From positions 62,001 to 126,000 of the forward strand of contig CANQPM010000007.1 of the NCBI GenBank assembly GCA_947625775.1: a DNA stretch of 64,000 nucleotides, in the 5' to 3' direction. A program made the translations under genes and the position numbers. This document shows positions 15,533 through 24,391 of this stretch, piece by piece. The DNA is from an uncultured Lachnospiraceae bacterium. GTDB taxonomy: Bacteria > Bacillota > Clostridia > Lachnospirales > Lachnospiraceae. The first letter of the stretch is position 1, and each line of letters opens with the position of its first letter. The notes beneath the pieces were generated by a model. It had not been told where the DNA came from. It was given only the letters and a program-made list of their open reading frames with translations, and did not search any database.

Positions 15533-16951
15533 TTATCTCGTAATAACGTCTACAGGCACATTAAAGATTTTTGCGACCTTCAGTATCGTGTCGATGTGTC
15601 TTCCAACTGCTGCTGCCATATGGTGGGTAGGTCCTGCCTCGCTCCATCTGTTGCAGAACTCGCGCGCGCCGCAGCTGAAACGCATGCGCATATTTGTATC
15701 GCCGAATGTGAAAATCGGTCCTTCCTCATTAATGCCCTCGGCTACTACAAATTTGAAATGACCGTCTTTGTCCTGCGTGATGCCCAAATATGTGATTGGC
15801 CCTGTGTACGGATAGAACTGTGTCAGATATCCGCCGCCTGTCTTGCCGTGGAATACGGGTACGATTTTCATTGTCGGCTTTCTGTCTGAAATATCAGCAT
15901 CGCCTGAGCCGCTGTGGCCTATTATGCAGAGGTCTTTTTCAAAGTCGATAGAGTACATCTCTGAAAGCTGCCCTGTGCCCGAAATAGTTTTGAGAATGCT
16001 CATTGCCATAGCAACCTTGATATCGCCCTCAACCGCGCACGCAACGCCCTGTTTAATCAGCATTGAAAACGCGGGAATAAGCATGCTGTCCAAAACGCCT
16101 GCCTTGCCCTGCGCAAAGCCGTCATAGTGAGACGCGATAAAGGCAATCTGTTCGTCTTTAACCCACTGCTCAAAAGCGACTACATATTTAGCCATATCCC
16201 AGACCTTTTCTACAGTGCCGCCACCCTCAATGTCAAAGGTGTCAAGGATATCCTGCGCCTTTTCGCGGATAGCGGTCTCGTCTGTGATATTGTCGGCAAT
16301 CGCCCACATTTTTTCCCAGTCAAACTGCTTTGTGTAGAGGAACATTCTGTGATAAAGGTTTGTCTCGTCGATATACAAATCCATCATGCCAGGATAGGGA
16401 CGGCCAATCTGCGCCAGATTGGTGTCACGGAAACGGCGGCGCACCTGAGCTGCGCAGCACCAGTCTTCTATTTCAGCCTGCACCTGTGGATCTCCGCCCT
16501 CAACTACGCCCGTGATGACAGCATGACGCTTGCCGGCACGCTCCAAATCGGCTACCATCTCGCCCACGGCGCCGCACGCATACAGCTCGCCAAGCCATGT
16601 CGCCGTATCGGTATTTGCGTAATCAGGCGCTTTCTTTTTCTGCACATTTACCAGCACGACAGGCACGTCCAAATCCCTTACCGCGGGCAGCATATTGTAA
16701 GACGTGGCATATGTCAAAAGCTGCAGTATTACAAGGTCAACATCAGCCGCGCGGAATTTGTCGCCCGCCGCCTGAGCCAGCTCCTTTGTGGTGACAATGC
16801 CGCCGTCAACGATTTCCACAGTGTCGGGAATCGTCTTTTTAAACGCGTCGTACTGTGCGTTAAACTCCGGCACAAGCGACGGGAACTGCGGCAGATACGC
16901 CCCCAGCGCAATGGAAAAAACGCCGACTCTTGCTTTTGTGTTTACTAACAT
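15533..16951 (-). CDS. L-fucose/L-arabinose isomerase-family protein, probable L-rhamnose isomerase of the locus
   Basis: 472 residues. It has the three-layer fold signatures of the fucose/arabinose isomerase superfamily: DVDLVILQLLTYATSYNMLP, PVVLVNVQKKK, the FIASHYDGFAQGKAGVLDSM region, and the C-terminal CNRWSEAGPTHHMAAAVG with catalytic-type histidines. It is not the classical RhaA (TIM barrel). Since the locus carries mutarotase, kinase and aldolase for rhamnose and no RhaA, it is the best candidate for rhamnose to rhamnulose isomerisation. It lies 2 bp after the rhaB stop, suggesting coupled translation; AAGGAGG precedes its ATG. Confidence 0.75.
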   Translation of the reverse strand: MLVNTKARVGVFSIALGAYLPQFPSLVPEFNAQYDAFKKTIPDTVEIVDGGIVTTKELAQAAGDKFRAADVDLVILQLLTYATSYNMLPAVRDLDVPVVLVNVQKKKAPDYANTDTATWLGELYACGAVGEMVADLERAGKRHAVITGVVEGGDPQVQAEIEDWCCAAQVRRRFRDTNLAQIGRPYPGMMDLYIDETNLYHRMFLYTKQFDWEKMWAIADNITDETAIREKAQDILDTFDIEGGGTVEKVWDMAKYVVAFEQWVKDEQIAFIASHYDGFAQGKAGVLDSMLIPAFSMLIKQGVACAVEGDIKVAMAMSILKTISGTGQLSEMYSIDFEKDLCIIGHSGSGDADISDRKPTMKIVPVFHGKTGGGYLTQFYPYTGPITYLGITQDKDGHFKFVVAEGINEEGPIFTFGDTNMRMRFSCGAREFCNRWSEAGPTHHMAAAVGRHIDTILKVAKIFNVPVDVITR

Positions 16952-16953
16952 AG

Positions 16954-18366
16954 TTAAGCCTCCTTATTATTAAATATTTTTATTTCAAAAGATTTCATGA
17001 CGCATTTTCTTGCATCAGCCAAGCTTTCAAGCTCACCGTTCCTAATCATCTGCGCCATAAGATTTCCGACTGCCGTAGCCTCGCCCGGTCCTGCATATAC
17101 CTTCTTTTGCGCGGCATCAGCGGTAAGCTGGTTTAAATATTCCGCATTAGAGCCCCCGCCGATAATATGAATACTGTCATACACTTTACCTGTATTCGCC
17201 TCAAGCTCCTTCACGGTCCTGCCATAGCACTCCGCAAGACTTTGGTACACAACTGCCACGACCTCACCCAAGGTTTCAGGACACGGCTGCCCGCTCCGCG
17301 TGCAATACGCCTTAATCTCCTCCGTCATATTCTGTGGCGCAAGGAAACAGTCGTCATTGACGTCAACACGCGACGGAAAGGCTTTATTTTCCTCAGCCAT
17401 CTCGCAAAGCTGGGCAAATGAATAGCTGTCGCCCGTTTCATGGCGGACAGACTGTATCATCCAAAGCCCCATAATATTTTTCAGATACCTGAAACGGTAC
17501 TCATAACCGCCCTCATTAGTGAAATTCGCAAGCCTGCTCTTTTCATCGCAATGCGCGGTTTCAGACTCCACGCCCATAAGCGACCATGTGCCCGAGCTTA
17601 TATAAAGCGGGGCAGCCTCGTCAGACGGCGTTGCCATAACCGCAGACGCCGTATCGTGGCTTGCACACATGACCACCTCACAGTCAAAGCCGACCTCTTT
17701 TTGTATTTCACTCTTTAAATTTTCCACTTTAGTCCCCGGCATGTTAAGCGGCATAAAAATCCCTTCTGGATATCCAAGACGCGCAATCAAATCCCTGTCC
17801 CACTGCTTATCGCTGGGATTTACAAGCTGCGTGGAAGTCGCATTAGTATATTCTGAAGCCTTGACGCCCGTAAGCAGAAACTGAAAATAATCAGGCAGCA
17901 TCAAAAACGTCTCCGCCCGCTCCAGCAGCTCAGGCGTCTGCTGCTTAACCGCCATAAGCTGATAAATAGTATTGAACATCTGCTTTTGTATGCCGGTCCT
18001 CGCATAAAGCTCCTTTTCCGGAATAATCTCATAAACCTTCTCGTCCATCCCCGCCGTGCGGCTGTCACGATACCCGTATGTATCGCCAAGCACCCCGTCA
18101 TTCCCATCAAGCAGCACATAATCCACAGCCCACGTGTCAATTGCCATGCTCACAGGAATTTTACCGCACTCCCTGCACTTCTTCATGCCGTTGCATATCT
18201 CCGCAAATAAATGTTCCACATCCCAAAGCAGCTTTCCGTCCTGCTTTTTCATGCCATTCTCAAAGCGGTAGATTTCTTCAAGCTGCATTTTTCCATCCTC
18301 TAAATGCCCCAATATATGCCGCCCGCTTGATGCCCCAATATCAACCGCCAAATAATAATTCTGCAT
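16954..18366 (-). CDS. rhaB: Rhamnulokinase
   Basis: 470 residues from ATG at 18366 with GGGGGA just upstream; an in-frame ATG at 18378 would add MGEG. FGGY kinase features are intact: N-terminal YYLAVDIGASSGRHILGH (phosphate loop 1), MAIDTWAVDYVLL, GYRDSRT, the catalytic aspartate in ASHDTASAV, and adenosine-binding IHIIGGGSNAEYLNQLTAD. The enzyme phosphorylates L-rhamnulose at O1. The isomerase gene follows after 2 bp. Upstream is the PL11-CE12 gene, with a 117-bp gap that holds no clear element. Confidence 0.93.
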   Translation of the reverse strand: MQNYYLAVDIGASSGRHILGHLEDGKMQLEEIYRFENGMKKQDGKLLWDVEHLFAEICNGMKKCRECGKIPVSMAIDTWAVDYVLLDGNDGVLGDTYGYRDSRTAGMDEKVYEIIPEKELYARTGIQKQMFNTIYQLMAVKQQTPELLERAETFLMLPDYFQFLLTGVKASEYTNATSTQLVNPSDKQWDRDLIARLGYPEGIFMPLNMPGTKVENLKSEIQKEVGFDCEVVMCASHDTASAVMATPSDEAAPLYISSGTWSLMGVESETAHCDEKSRLANFTNEGGYEYRFRYLKNIMGLWMIQSVRHETGDSYSFAQLCEMAEENKAFPSRVDVNDDCFLAPQNMTEEIKAYCTRSGQPCPETLGEVVAVVYQSLAECYGRTVKELEANTGKVYDSIHIIGGGSNAEYLNQLTADAAQKKVYAGPGEATAVGNLMAQMIRNGELESLADARKCVMKSFEIKIFNNKEA

Positions 18367-18483
18367 ACCTTCCCCCATTTCCGCGCCGCCCAGCGCCCAT
18401 TTTCATACTGATATAATGATACCAGATTTTACCTCTAAATTCCAGACAATAACCTTACAAAAAAATTATATATATCGCACAAA

Positions 18484-21400
18484 TCAGAATACTTTCCGCA
18501 ATAACTCTAACCTCTTATCATCATTGTCCTTCAGCAGCCGCCCAACAATCCGCGCCGCCTGCGCCGCTCCTTCCTTAGTCAAATGCACCCCGTCCGCCTG
18601 ATAAAACTCCCTGCTCCGACCATCACCCAGACAGCTAATCGAGCTTTTCATAACACCATTCAAATCAAGGCACACAACCCCTTCACTATCCGCAGCCTCC
18701 TTCATAGCCAAAACATACTCATCAAACCTCTCCAGCGCGCACACCCCATCAAGCAAAGGCACAGCCGTCACCAAAATAGGCTCCGCCCCCCTGCCGCGAA
18801 CCAGCGAAACATACCTTTTCAGCTCACTCTTATACTCCTCAACAGTCTCAAACCTCTCAGGACAATCCGCATTGCAGTCATTATGCGCAAACTGAATCAT
18901 AACAAAATCCCCAAGCCGCAAATGCCCTAAAATATCCTCCAGCCTGCCCTCATCCGCAAAGGTGCGCAGACTCCTTCCTCCCATAGCGCAGTTGTCCACA
19001 ATCAGCTCAGGCAGCACATACCGCTTCTCCTGCCCAAACGGGCAATTCTCGCGGTGTTCCTCCACGCAAAGCTTTCCGCCGACAGCCTCCGCAGCCAGCA
19101 TCTGCCCCCAGCCAAAAAGCCCGTCGTCATCGTCATCATAGCTCTGCATAATCGAATCGCCCGCAAGATAAAGCACAGGCTTTGCACTCTGGGCAGGCAG
19201 TACATTCTTAAAATCCATATCGCTCGCATAATAAAACGAAGGATACACAGGCTGATTGTAACAGTTGTTCTGCCACGCCACGCCGCAGCGGTACTGAATA
19301 TCATGCATCAGCGTAAACAGCTTGTGCGGTGCCTCGTCAGTGCTCGTGTAAATGCGCACGGCGCTGCTGTCTTCAAGCCTCAGCAAAAGCTGCTCCCTGT
19401 AATCGCCAAAAATATTTGCGACAAGACAAGGATTACCCTTTGTCCCATTGTTCGTCATAGTGCCCTCTGGCTCAAGCATAACGCCGCGCCGCAAATCGCA
19501 AACCCTGCCAATCTGGTTATTCTTCTCCGCATTGCCCAGATAGTCGGCTCCGTCGGTAAGCTGCGTAGTCAAATCACCCGACCAGTAAATCCTCATATTG
19601 GTGGACGGCGCAGGAACGTCAAGCTTGTTGCCCTTGCAGTCCATCACGTCATTCACCCATACCTGCAGACCGCGCACGCCGTCGACAATATCGCCCACCA
19701 TGCAGCGCCCCAAATCACCCTCATAATATTCGCCAAAGTATGCCTCGCCCGTCTCCGCGTCACGCAGGGCATACCCATAAGGCACTGAGCTTCCCTCCTC
19801 AAAGACATTAAATATCTCTTTTCCAGGGCGGTCAGGATCGATATCCGCGACATGCATAGCGTCTCCGTGTCCAAGCTTTACAATCCTGCCGTCAGGCATC
19901 TTATCACGCGCGGAATACAAAAGGCTGCCGTCATGGTCTATCGCCGCCGCACCATAAATTATCTCCATGCAGCCGTCTCCGTCAATATCCGCCGCAGAAA
20001 GGCTGTGGTTTCCCTGTCCCGCCAAATCGCCATAGACAGGATCAGTGCCCATAGTTTCATGGCTCTGCGGATTAAATGGATTATCCATTCTCACAAAGCC
20101 CGAATCCGCGCGCCATTCCTCCTTAAAGCGGTTCTCAAAGAAGGAATACGCCACCACGCACGCCCTTGTATAATATCCCCTGCAAAAAACCATATATGGG
20201 CGCTCGCCGTCAAGGTAAGCCACACCCGCCAAAAACCTGTCAACCCTGTTGCACGGCTCAATCCTGCGCCAAGCATAATCTCCCCACAAAAGACCGTCAT
20301 CAGTCCTGCCAGGCACATAGCGTATTGTATCAAGCTCCTGCCCCAGACCGTCAAACATAGTAAGATACTCAGGTCCCTCATATATAAAGCCTTCAAACTC
20401 ATCAAGGCGGTTGCGCGCATCACGCTTAGGCGCCCATTCTGAAATAAAGTAATCAACTAAGCTCTCCGCGTCCTGCATGCTAAGCGGATATGAATAGCGC
20501 ACAGGTATGCCGAAACATTCCTCCAAGGTCTGCGGCCAGTGTCCCGCCTTTACCTCGTCATGCTGCTGCCAGCCCGCAAACATCTCAATCAAGTGCTTAC
20601 GGTAATCCTCCGCGCTGCACACATAATTGTCATCATTGGAATAACCTGCATCCAAATCCTCCTTGAGCATGGTAATATATTTCTCGCTCAAAACAGTCCC
20701 GTCAGCCGCATAGCGCGTCATTTTTGTCCCCGGCGCCGTTTTCAAAGCCATCTCAGCCCTGCCGTCGCCGTTGAAATCATACACCATAAACTGCGTATAA
20801 TGTGCGCCAGCCCTGATATTCGGTCCCATGTCAAGCCGCCACATAAGCGTGCCGTCAAGCTTATAACAGTCTATAATACAGCGCCCCGTATATCCGCGCT
20901 GGCTTACGTCCTTGGAATTGTCAGGATCCCACTTGACAATAAATTCATATTCGCCATCGCCGTCAACATCGCCTACGCTCATGTCATTGGCGCGGTATGT
21001 GAATTTTTCTCCCGCAGGCGTCACGCCGTCCTCCGGTTTAGTGAGCGGCAAATCAATATAGTTGTGCTTCCATGGTTTCACTTCCTTGCAAGGCGGCTGC
21101 TCTTTTCCCGCATACAGCGCCGCAACGGCATAAAAGTCGTCTTCTGTCCCGTCTTTGTCCAGATAGCTGGTGCGGTCCGTCACTACTGCAATCGCCTTTT
21201 TGTTTTTGTACACAACGAAGTCCGCCCCTGCAAGCCCTGTCTGCGTATAACCGTTTACCTCGTCACGCAAAAGGCGCCAGCTCAGGCACACTCCGTCTGA
21301 CGTGCATACCGCTATCAGGCCGCGCCCAAGCTTTTCCAGCTGCGGTCTCGGGATATGTCCTACAGGCGTCATAATCTGCGCACTCTCAGCAAGCACCTCT

Positions 21401-21627
21401 CCACTGTCCGAAAGTGCCTGCACCTTCAAATAATATGGGATATCCATAGAACGCCTGAACCTGTACGTTGTCTGCTTCACTGGCGGAAGCTCCTTGAAAA
21501 TATGGGCAGGGGTGTCCCTGTCCGTCCACAGCGCGCGGTAACCGTGCGCACCCGAAACCTCATTCCATTTAAGCGTAACGCCGTCAGCAGACAGCTCTGT
21601 AAGGGAAACCTGTATATTCTCCTCCAT
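18484..21627 (-). CDS. Rhamnogalacturonan lyase (PL11) fused to rhamnogalacturonan acetylesterase (CE12)
   Basis: 1047 residues, no signal peptide. Residues about 5-90 resemble a fibronectin III domain. About 100-810 are a PL11 rhamnogalacturonan I lyase: repeated calcium-loop-like blades DVDGDGEYEFIVKWD, DFNGDGRAEMALKTAPG, DIDGDGCMEIIYGAAAIDHD and the FAGWQQHDEVKAG and MHDIQYRCGVAWQNNCYNQP segments. Residues 814-1047 are an SGNH esterase of CE12: GDSIMQSY (S825), MGGRSLRTF, HND (H915-N916) and DGVHLT (D1012, H1015). One polypeptide would deacetylate and cleave the rhamnose-galacturonate backbone. Cytoplasmic location implies action on imported oligosaccharides. First enzyme gene after the ABC importer. 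Confidence 0.92.
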   Translation of the reverse strand: MEENIQVSLTELSADGVTLKWNEVSGAHGYRALWTDRDTPAHIFKELPPVKQTTYRFRRSMDIPYYLKVQALSDSGEVLAESAQIMTPVGHIPRPQLEKLGRGLIAVCTSDGVCLSWRLLRDEVNGYTQTGLAGADFVVYKNKKAIAVVTDRTSYLDKDGTEDDFYAVAALYAGKEQPPCKEVKPWKHNYIDLPLTKPEDGVTPAGEKFTYRANDMSVGDVDGDGEYEFIVKWDPDNSKDVSQRGYTGRCIIDCYKLDGTLMWRLDMGPNIRAGAHYTQFMVYDFNGDGRAEMALKTAPGTKMTRYAADGTVLSEKYITMLKEDLDAGYSNDDNYVCSAEDYRKHLIEMFAGWQQHDEVKAGHWPQTLEECFGIPVRYSYPLSMQDAESLVDYFISEWAPKRDARNRLDEFEGFIYEGPEYLTMFDGLGQELDTIRYVPGRTDDGLLWGDYAWRRIEPCNRVDRFLAGVAYLDGERPYMVFCRGYYTRACVVAYSFFENRFKEEWRADSGFVRMDNPFNPQSHETMGTDPVYGDLAGQGNHSLSAADIDGDGCMEIIYGAAAIDHDGSLLYSARDKMPDGRIVKLGHGDAMHVADIDPDRPGKEIFNVFEEGSSVPYGYALRDAETGEAYFGEYYEGDLGRCMVGDIVDGVRGLQVWVNDVMDCKGNKLDVPAPSTNMRIYWSGDLTTQLTDGADYLGNAEKNNQIGRVCDLRRGVMLEPEGTMTNNGTKGNPCLVANIFGDYREQLLLRLEDSSAVRIYTSTDEAPHKLFTLMHDIQYRCGVAWQNNCYNQPVYPSFYYASDMDFKNVLPAQSAKPVLYLAGDSIMQSYDDDDDGLFGWGQMLAAEAVGGKLCVEEHRENCPFGQEKRYVLPELIVDNCAMGGRSLRTFADEGRLEDILGHLRLGDFVMIQFAHNDCNADCPERFETVEEYKSELKRYVSLVRGRGAEPILVTAVPLLDGVCALERFDEYVLAMKEAADSEGVVCLDLNGVMKSSISCLGDGRSREFYQADGVHLTKEGAAQAARIVGRLLKDNDDKRLELLRKVF

Positions 21628-21666
21628 ATTGATTTACCTCCCACTAATAATCAAATCATCTTTAAT

Positions 21667-21716
21667 CAAAAAGGCTGCCGCAAGATGAATATATGAATTA
21701 CATATTGCAGCAGCCC
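21667..21716 (-). terminator. Hairpin after the solute-binding protein gene
   Basis: GGCTGCCGCAAGAT pairs with ATATTGCAGCAGCC. On the minus strand it lies 26 bases after the lipoprotein stop and is followed by TTTTTGATT, a good intrinsic terminator. Partial read-through would give the common excess of binding protein over enzymes. Confidence 0.7.
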
Positions 21717-21741
21717 TCTTATCATTCTAAATTAACTTTGA

Positions 21742-23382
21742 CTATTGTGCATGATAAGCATCATTAACTTCCTGCTTCATCTGTGCACCGCCCTGGCTCT
21801 CCCAAGTAGAAACTGCCGCCTGGAAGCCGTCCCAGTCAATCGCGCCTGTGATGTACTGTGTACGCGCGTCGCTGATAGTCTGAGCTAAAATTGTGCCATA
21901 GTTGGCATTAGCCTCAGATGTTGTCAGATATTGCTCAGCGGGATTGAATACAGCCTTCGCAGCCGATCTCTCCATTGCCTCATCGCAAGCTATATACGGC
22001 TCTGTCTTTGCCGCGCCTACTGTTCCGTCCAAGATGTAAGGAATATATGCAACAGCCTGATTTAATCCCTGGTGAGGATAGTTAGCCTGCTCGAGATCCT
22101 CATGCATAACCGCGCCGCCGTCTTCACCTATTTCATAAGTAAGACCTTCAATACCGTAGTCAGCAAGAGCCCTCATCTCTACAGAGTTCATCTGATCGAG
22201 GAACTTTAAGCAGTTCTTTACATCGTCCTCTGTCTTAGCGCCGTCCTTTGTGATTAAGAAGTAGCCGTTGTAAACCTGTACAGCTGCCGTGTGGTCATTG
22301 ACAGGACCTACAAGCTCCATGCTTGCTATCTCATCAGGATTTGTAACGCTTGCTACATTGTTGTTGATAAAGTAAATCCATGCACGGCGCCCCGCGCTGT
22401 CAAGACAGTCAACAATGCTTCCTGCCTCGCCTCTCTGAACTGCCTGGCCCCAGTCGCTTGTCTGAACCGTAACAAAATCCTTGCGGATTAAGCCGTCATC
22501 ATAAAGCTTCTTCATCCAGTCAAGCGCTTCCTTGTACTCGTCTGTCTCATGTACGGGAACTAAATCTCCGTCTTTCTCAACCCAGCCGTAGCCGCAGCCA
22601 AACCAAGTCTGGATAATATCCATCCAGCCTGTGTACTCACCTACAGACTCCATGCCGTATGTATCGTCCTTGCCGTTTCCATCAGGATCTTCGTAGGTAA
22701 ATTTGTAAAGCAAATCATAAACTTCGTCAACCGTCTTGGGAACAGAGGTAACGCCTACAGCCTCAGCCCAGTCCTTGCGGTAGCTCAAGCCGTAACGGCC
22801 TGTGTTACGAAGCTTGGGAATACCTACAATCTGACCGTTTACTGTCAGCATATCATATACGTTCTGGGGAGCCTGTGCAAGGTAAGGATAATCACCGCTG
22901 TCCAAAAACGGCTTCAAATCCCAGAATGCGCCCTGCTGTGCAGCCTGAATTACAGTACCTGAAATAGAACCCGTAGCCGCCATAACCATCGGAATGTTCT
23001 CGCGGTCCATCAATGCGAGGTTAAAGGTATCGCCATACGCATCGCTTGCTGAGAAGGTCCAGTTTACAGACACGCCTGTGTAATCCTCATATGCCTGGAT
23101 AATCTGGTCTACGTTTGCCCTGCTCGGATCCATCTCACTGCCAAAGTAAGACGGCACCATCATGCTGATAACTGCCTTTTCACCGTTACCCGCATCTGCT
23201 GTTTCATTGGAAGCCTCAGTAGTGCTTGTTTCTGTGGCTTCGTTTGTGCTTGAAGCATTTGCGTCAGACGAGCTTGAGTTTGAATCTGCCGCAGGTGTGC
23301 TGCTTGAACCGCCGCCACACGCTGTAAGCACAGAAGCAACCATTGCCGCTGACATTACTAATGCTAATACACGCTTTTTCAT
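21742..23382 (-). CDS. ABC sugar transporter solute-binding lipoprotein (LplA type)
   Basis: 546 residues with a lipoprotein signal: MKKRVLALVMSAAMVASVLT then a lipobox ending ACGGG, followed by a long Ser/Thr/Asn/Glu-rich linker (about 25-70) typical of surface lipoproteins. The mature domain has features of the large cluster-type binding proteins used for oligosaccharides (TGRYGLSYRKDWAEAVG, YGMESVGEYTGWMDIIQTWF). It should capture RG-I or rhamnose-containing oligosaccharides and hand them to the two permeases encoded upstream. ATG at 23382 follows AGGAGG. Confidence 0.9.
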   Translation of the reverse strand: MKKRVLALVMSAAMVASVLTACGGGSSSTPAADSNSSSSDANASSTNEATETSTTEASNETADAGNGEKAVISMMVPSYFGSEMDPSRANVDQIIQAYEDYTGVSVNWTFSASDAYGDTFNLALMDRENIPMVMAATGSISGTVIQAAQQGAFWDLKPFLDSGDYPYLAQAPQNVYDMLTVNGQIVGIPKLRNTGRYGLSYRKDWAEAVGVTSVPKTVDEVYDLLYKFTYEDPDGNGKDDTYGMESVGEYTGWMDIIQTWFGCGYGWVEKDGDLVPVHETDEYKEALDWMKKLYDDGLIRKDFVTVQTSDWGQAVQRGEAGSIVDCLDSAGRRAWIYFINNNVASVTNPDEIASMELVGPVNDHTAAVQVYNGYFLITKDGAKTEDDVKNCLKFLDQMNSVEMRALADYGIEGLTYEIGEDGGAVMHEDLEQANYPHQGLNQAVAYIPYILDGTVGAAKTEPYIACDEAMERSAAKAVFNPAEQYLTTSEANANYGTILAQTISDARTQYITGAIDWDGFQAAVSTWESQGGAQMKQEVNDAYHAQ

Positions 23383-23457
23383 TTTTACATCCTCCTGTTA
23401 AAAAATATATTACTTCACAGCCATACGGCTGATCGGTACGTTTTTATATGCTGCCAA

Positions 23458-24384
23458 TTAACCCTTGACAGAACCAACCATTACGCCCGCCGTAAAGAAC
23501 TTCTGTATAAACGGGTAAACAATCAGAATAGGAACTGTAGCAACTACCGTAGTAGCCATGCGCACTGCCTTTGTAGGCGGGCTGCCTGCCGCGCCCCAGT
23601 CAAAGCCCGCGTCCTCCGCAAAGCTTCCTGTCAGGAAAATAATACGGCGAAGTACAATCTGCACTACTTCAAGCTTTGAATCGCTTATGTACATCATCGC
23701 GCTGAAGTATGAGTTCCAATGTCCGACTGCGTAGAACAAAGACACTGACGCAAGCACAGGTCCCGAAAGCGGCAGGATAATGCGCACAAACGTCTTTAAG
23801 TCATTTGAACCATCGATGACCGCAGCCTCCTCCAGCTCCATAGGCAGACCTTGGAAATAATTCTTAATGATAATCATATTGAAAGCGCTCATCGCTCCCG
23901 GCAGCCACAAAGCCCAGAATGTATTTCTCAAATGAAGCACCTGCGATATCAAAAGGTAGCTGGGCACCATACCGCCGCTGAAAAGCATGATTATGATAAC
24001 CATATTCATAAAGAAGTTGCGTCCCTTTAAATAAGGGCGGGACAGCGGATACGCCATAGTACATGACACAAACATATTGATGAGCGTACCTACTACAGTC
24101 ACTATCAGGGAGTTCTTCAAGCCCCTGAATACAGCGCCGTCACGTATAATATATACATAGGCATTGAGCGAAAAGTCATGCGGTATAATAAAGAACGGCC
24201 GCTCTATAATCTCGCGCTCGGTAGCAAACGACGCCCCGAACACATACAGGAATGGCAGCACACAGACAAGCGCACAGGCGGCTACTATTATGTAAAGTAT
24301 AATCTGGACAGCCTGATCGCCGGGGCTGCGCTTTATTTTGCTGCCATGAGCTTTATTATCTTTGATTTTAGTCATTTTCTGCAC
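23458..24384 (-). CDS. ABC sugar transporter permease (LplC type)
   Basis: 308 residues, six predicted membrane segments starting at AVQIILYIIVAACALVCVLP. The ATPase-contact EAA loop is present as LEEAAVIDGSNDLKTFVRII. The C-terminus FIQKFFTAGVMVGSVKG is typical of LplC. It starts 8 bp after the LplB-type gene and precedes the binding protein. No ATPase gene is found in the operon, as is usual where one MsmX-like ATPase serves several importers. Confidence 0.92.
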   Translation of the reverse strand: MQKMTKIKDNKAHGSKIKRSPGDQAVQIILYIIVAACALVCVLPFLYVFGASFATEREIIERPFFIIPHDFSLNAYVYIIRDGAVFRGLKNSLIVTVVGTLINMFVSCTMAYPLSRPYLKGRNFFMNMVIIIMLFSGGMVPSYLLISQVLHLRNTFWALWLPGAMSAFNMIIIKNYFQGLPMELEEAAVIDGSNDLKTFVRIILPLSGPVLASVSLFYAVGHWNSYFSAMMYISDSKLEVVQIVLRRIIFLTGSFAEDAGFDWGAAGSPPTKAVRMATTVVATVPILIVYPFIQKFFTAGVMVGSVKG

Positions 24385-24391
24385 CCCCCGC

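Noticed and set aside
16127-16948. 273-codon plus-strand frame over the isomerase gene
   Set aside because: No start signal, no family, and the isomerase on the minus strand is fully conserved.
15533-16951. Naming the isomerase rhaA or fucI
   Set aside because: The fold family differs from RhaA, and fucose specificity is not supported by the rhamnose context; no gene symbol given.
20539-21300. 253-codon plus-strand frame over the PL11-CE12 gene
   Set aside because: Opposite a clearly coding lyase region; composition and lack of a ribosome site indicate a shadow.
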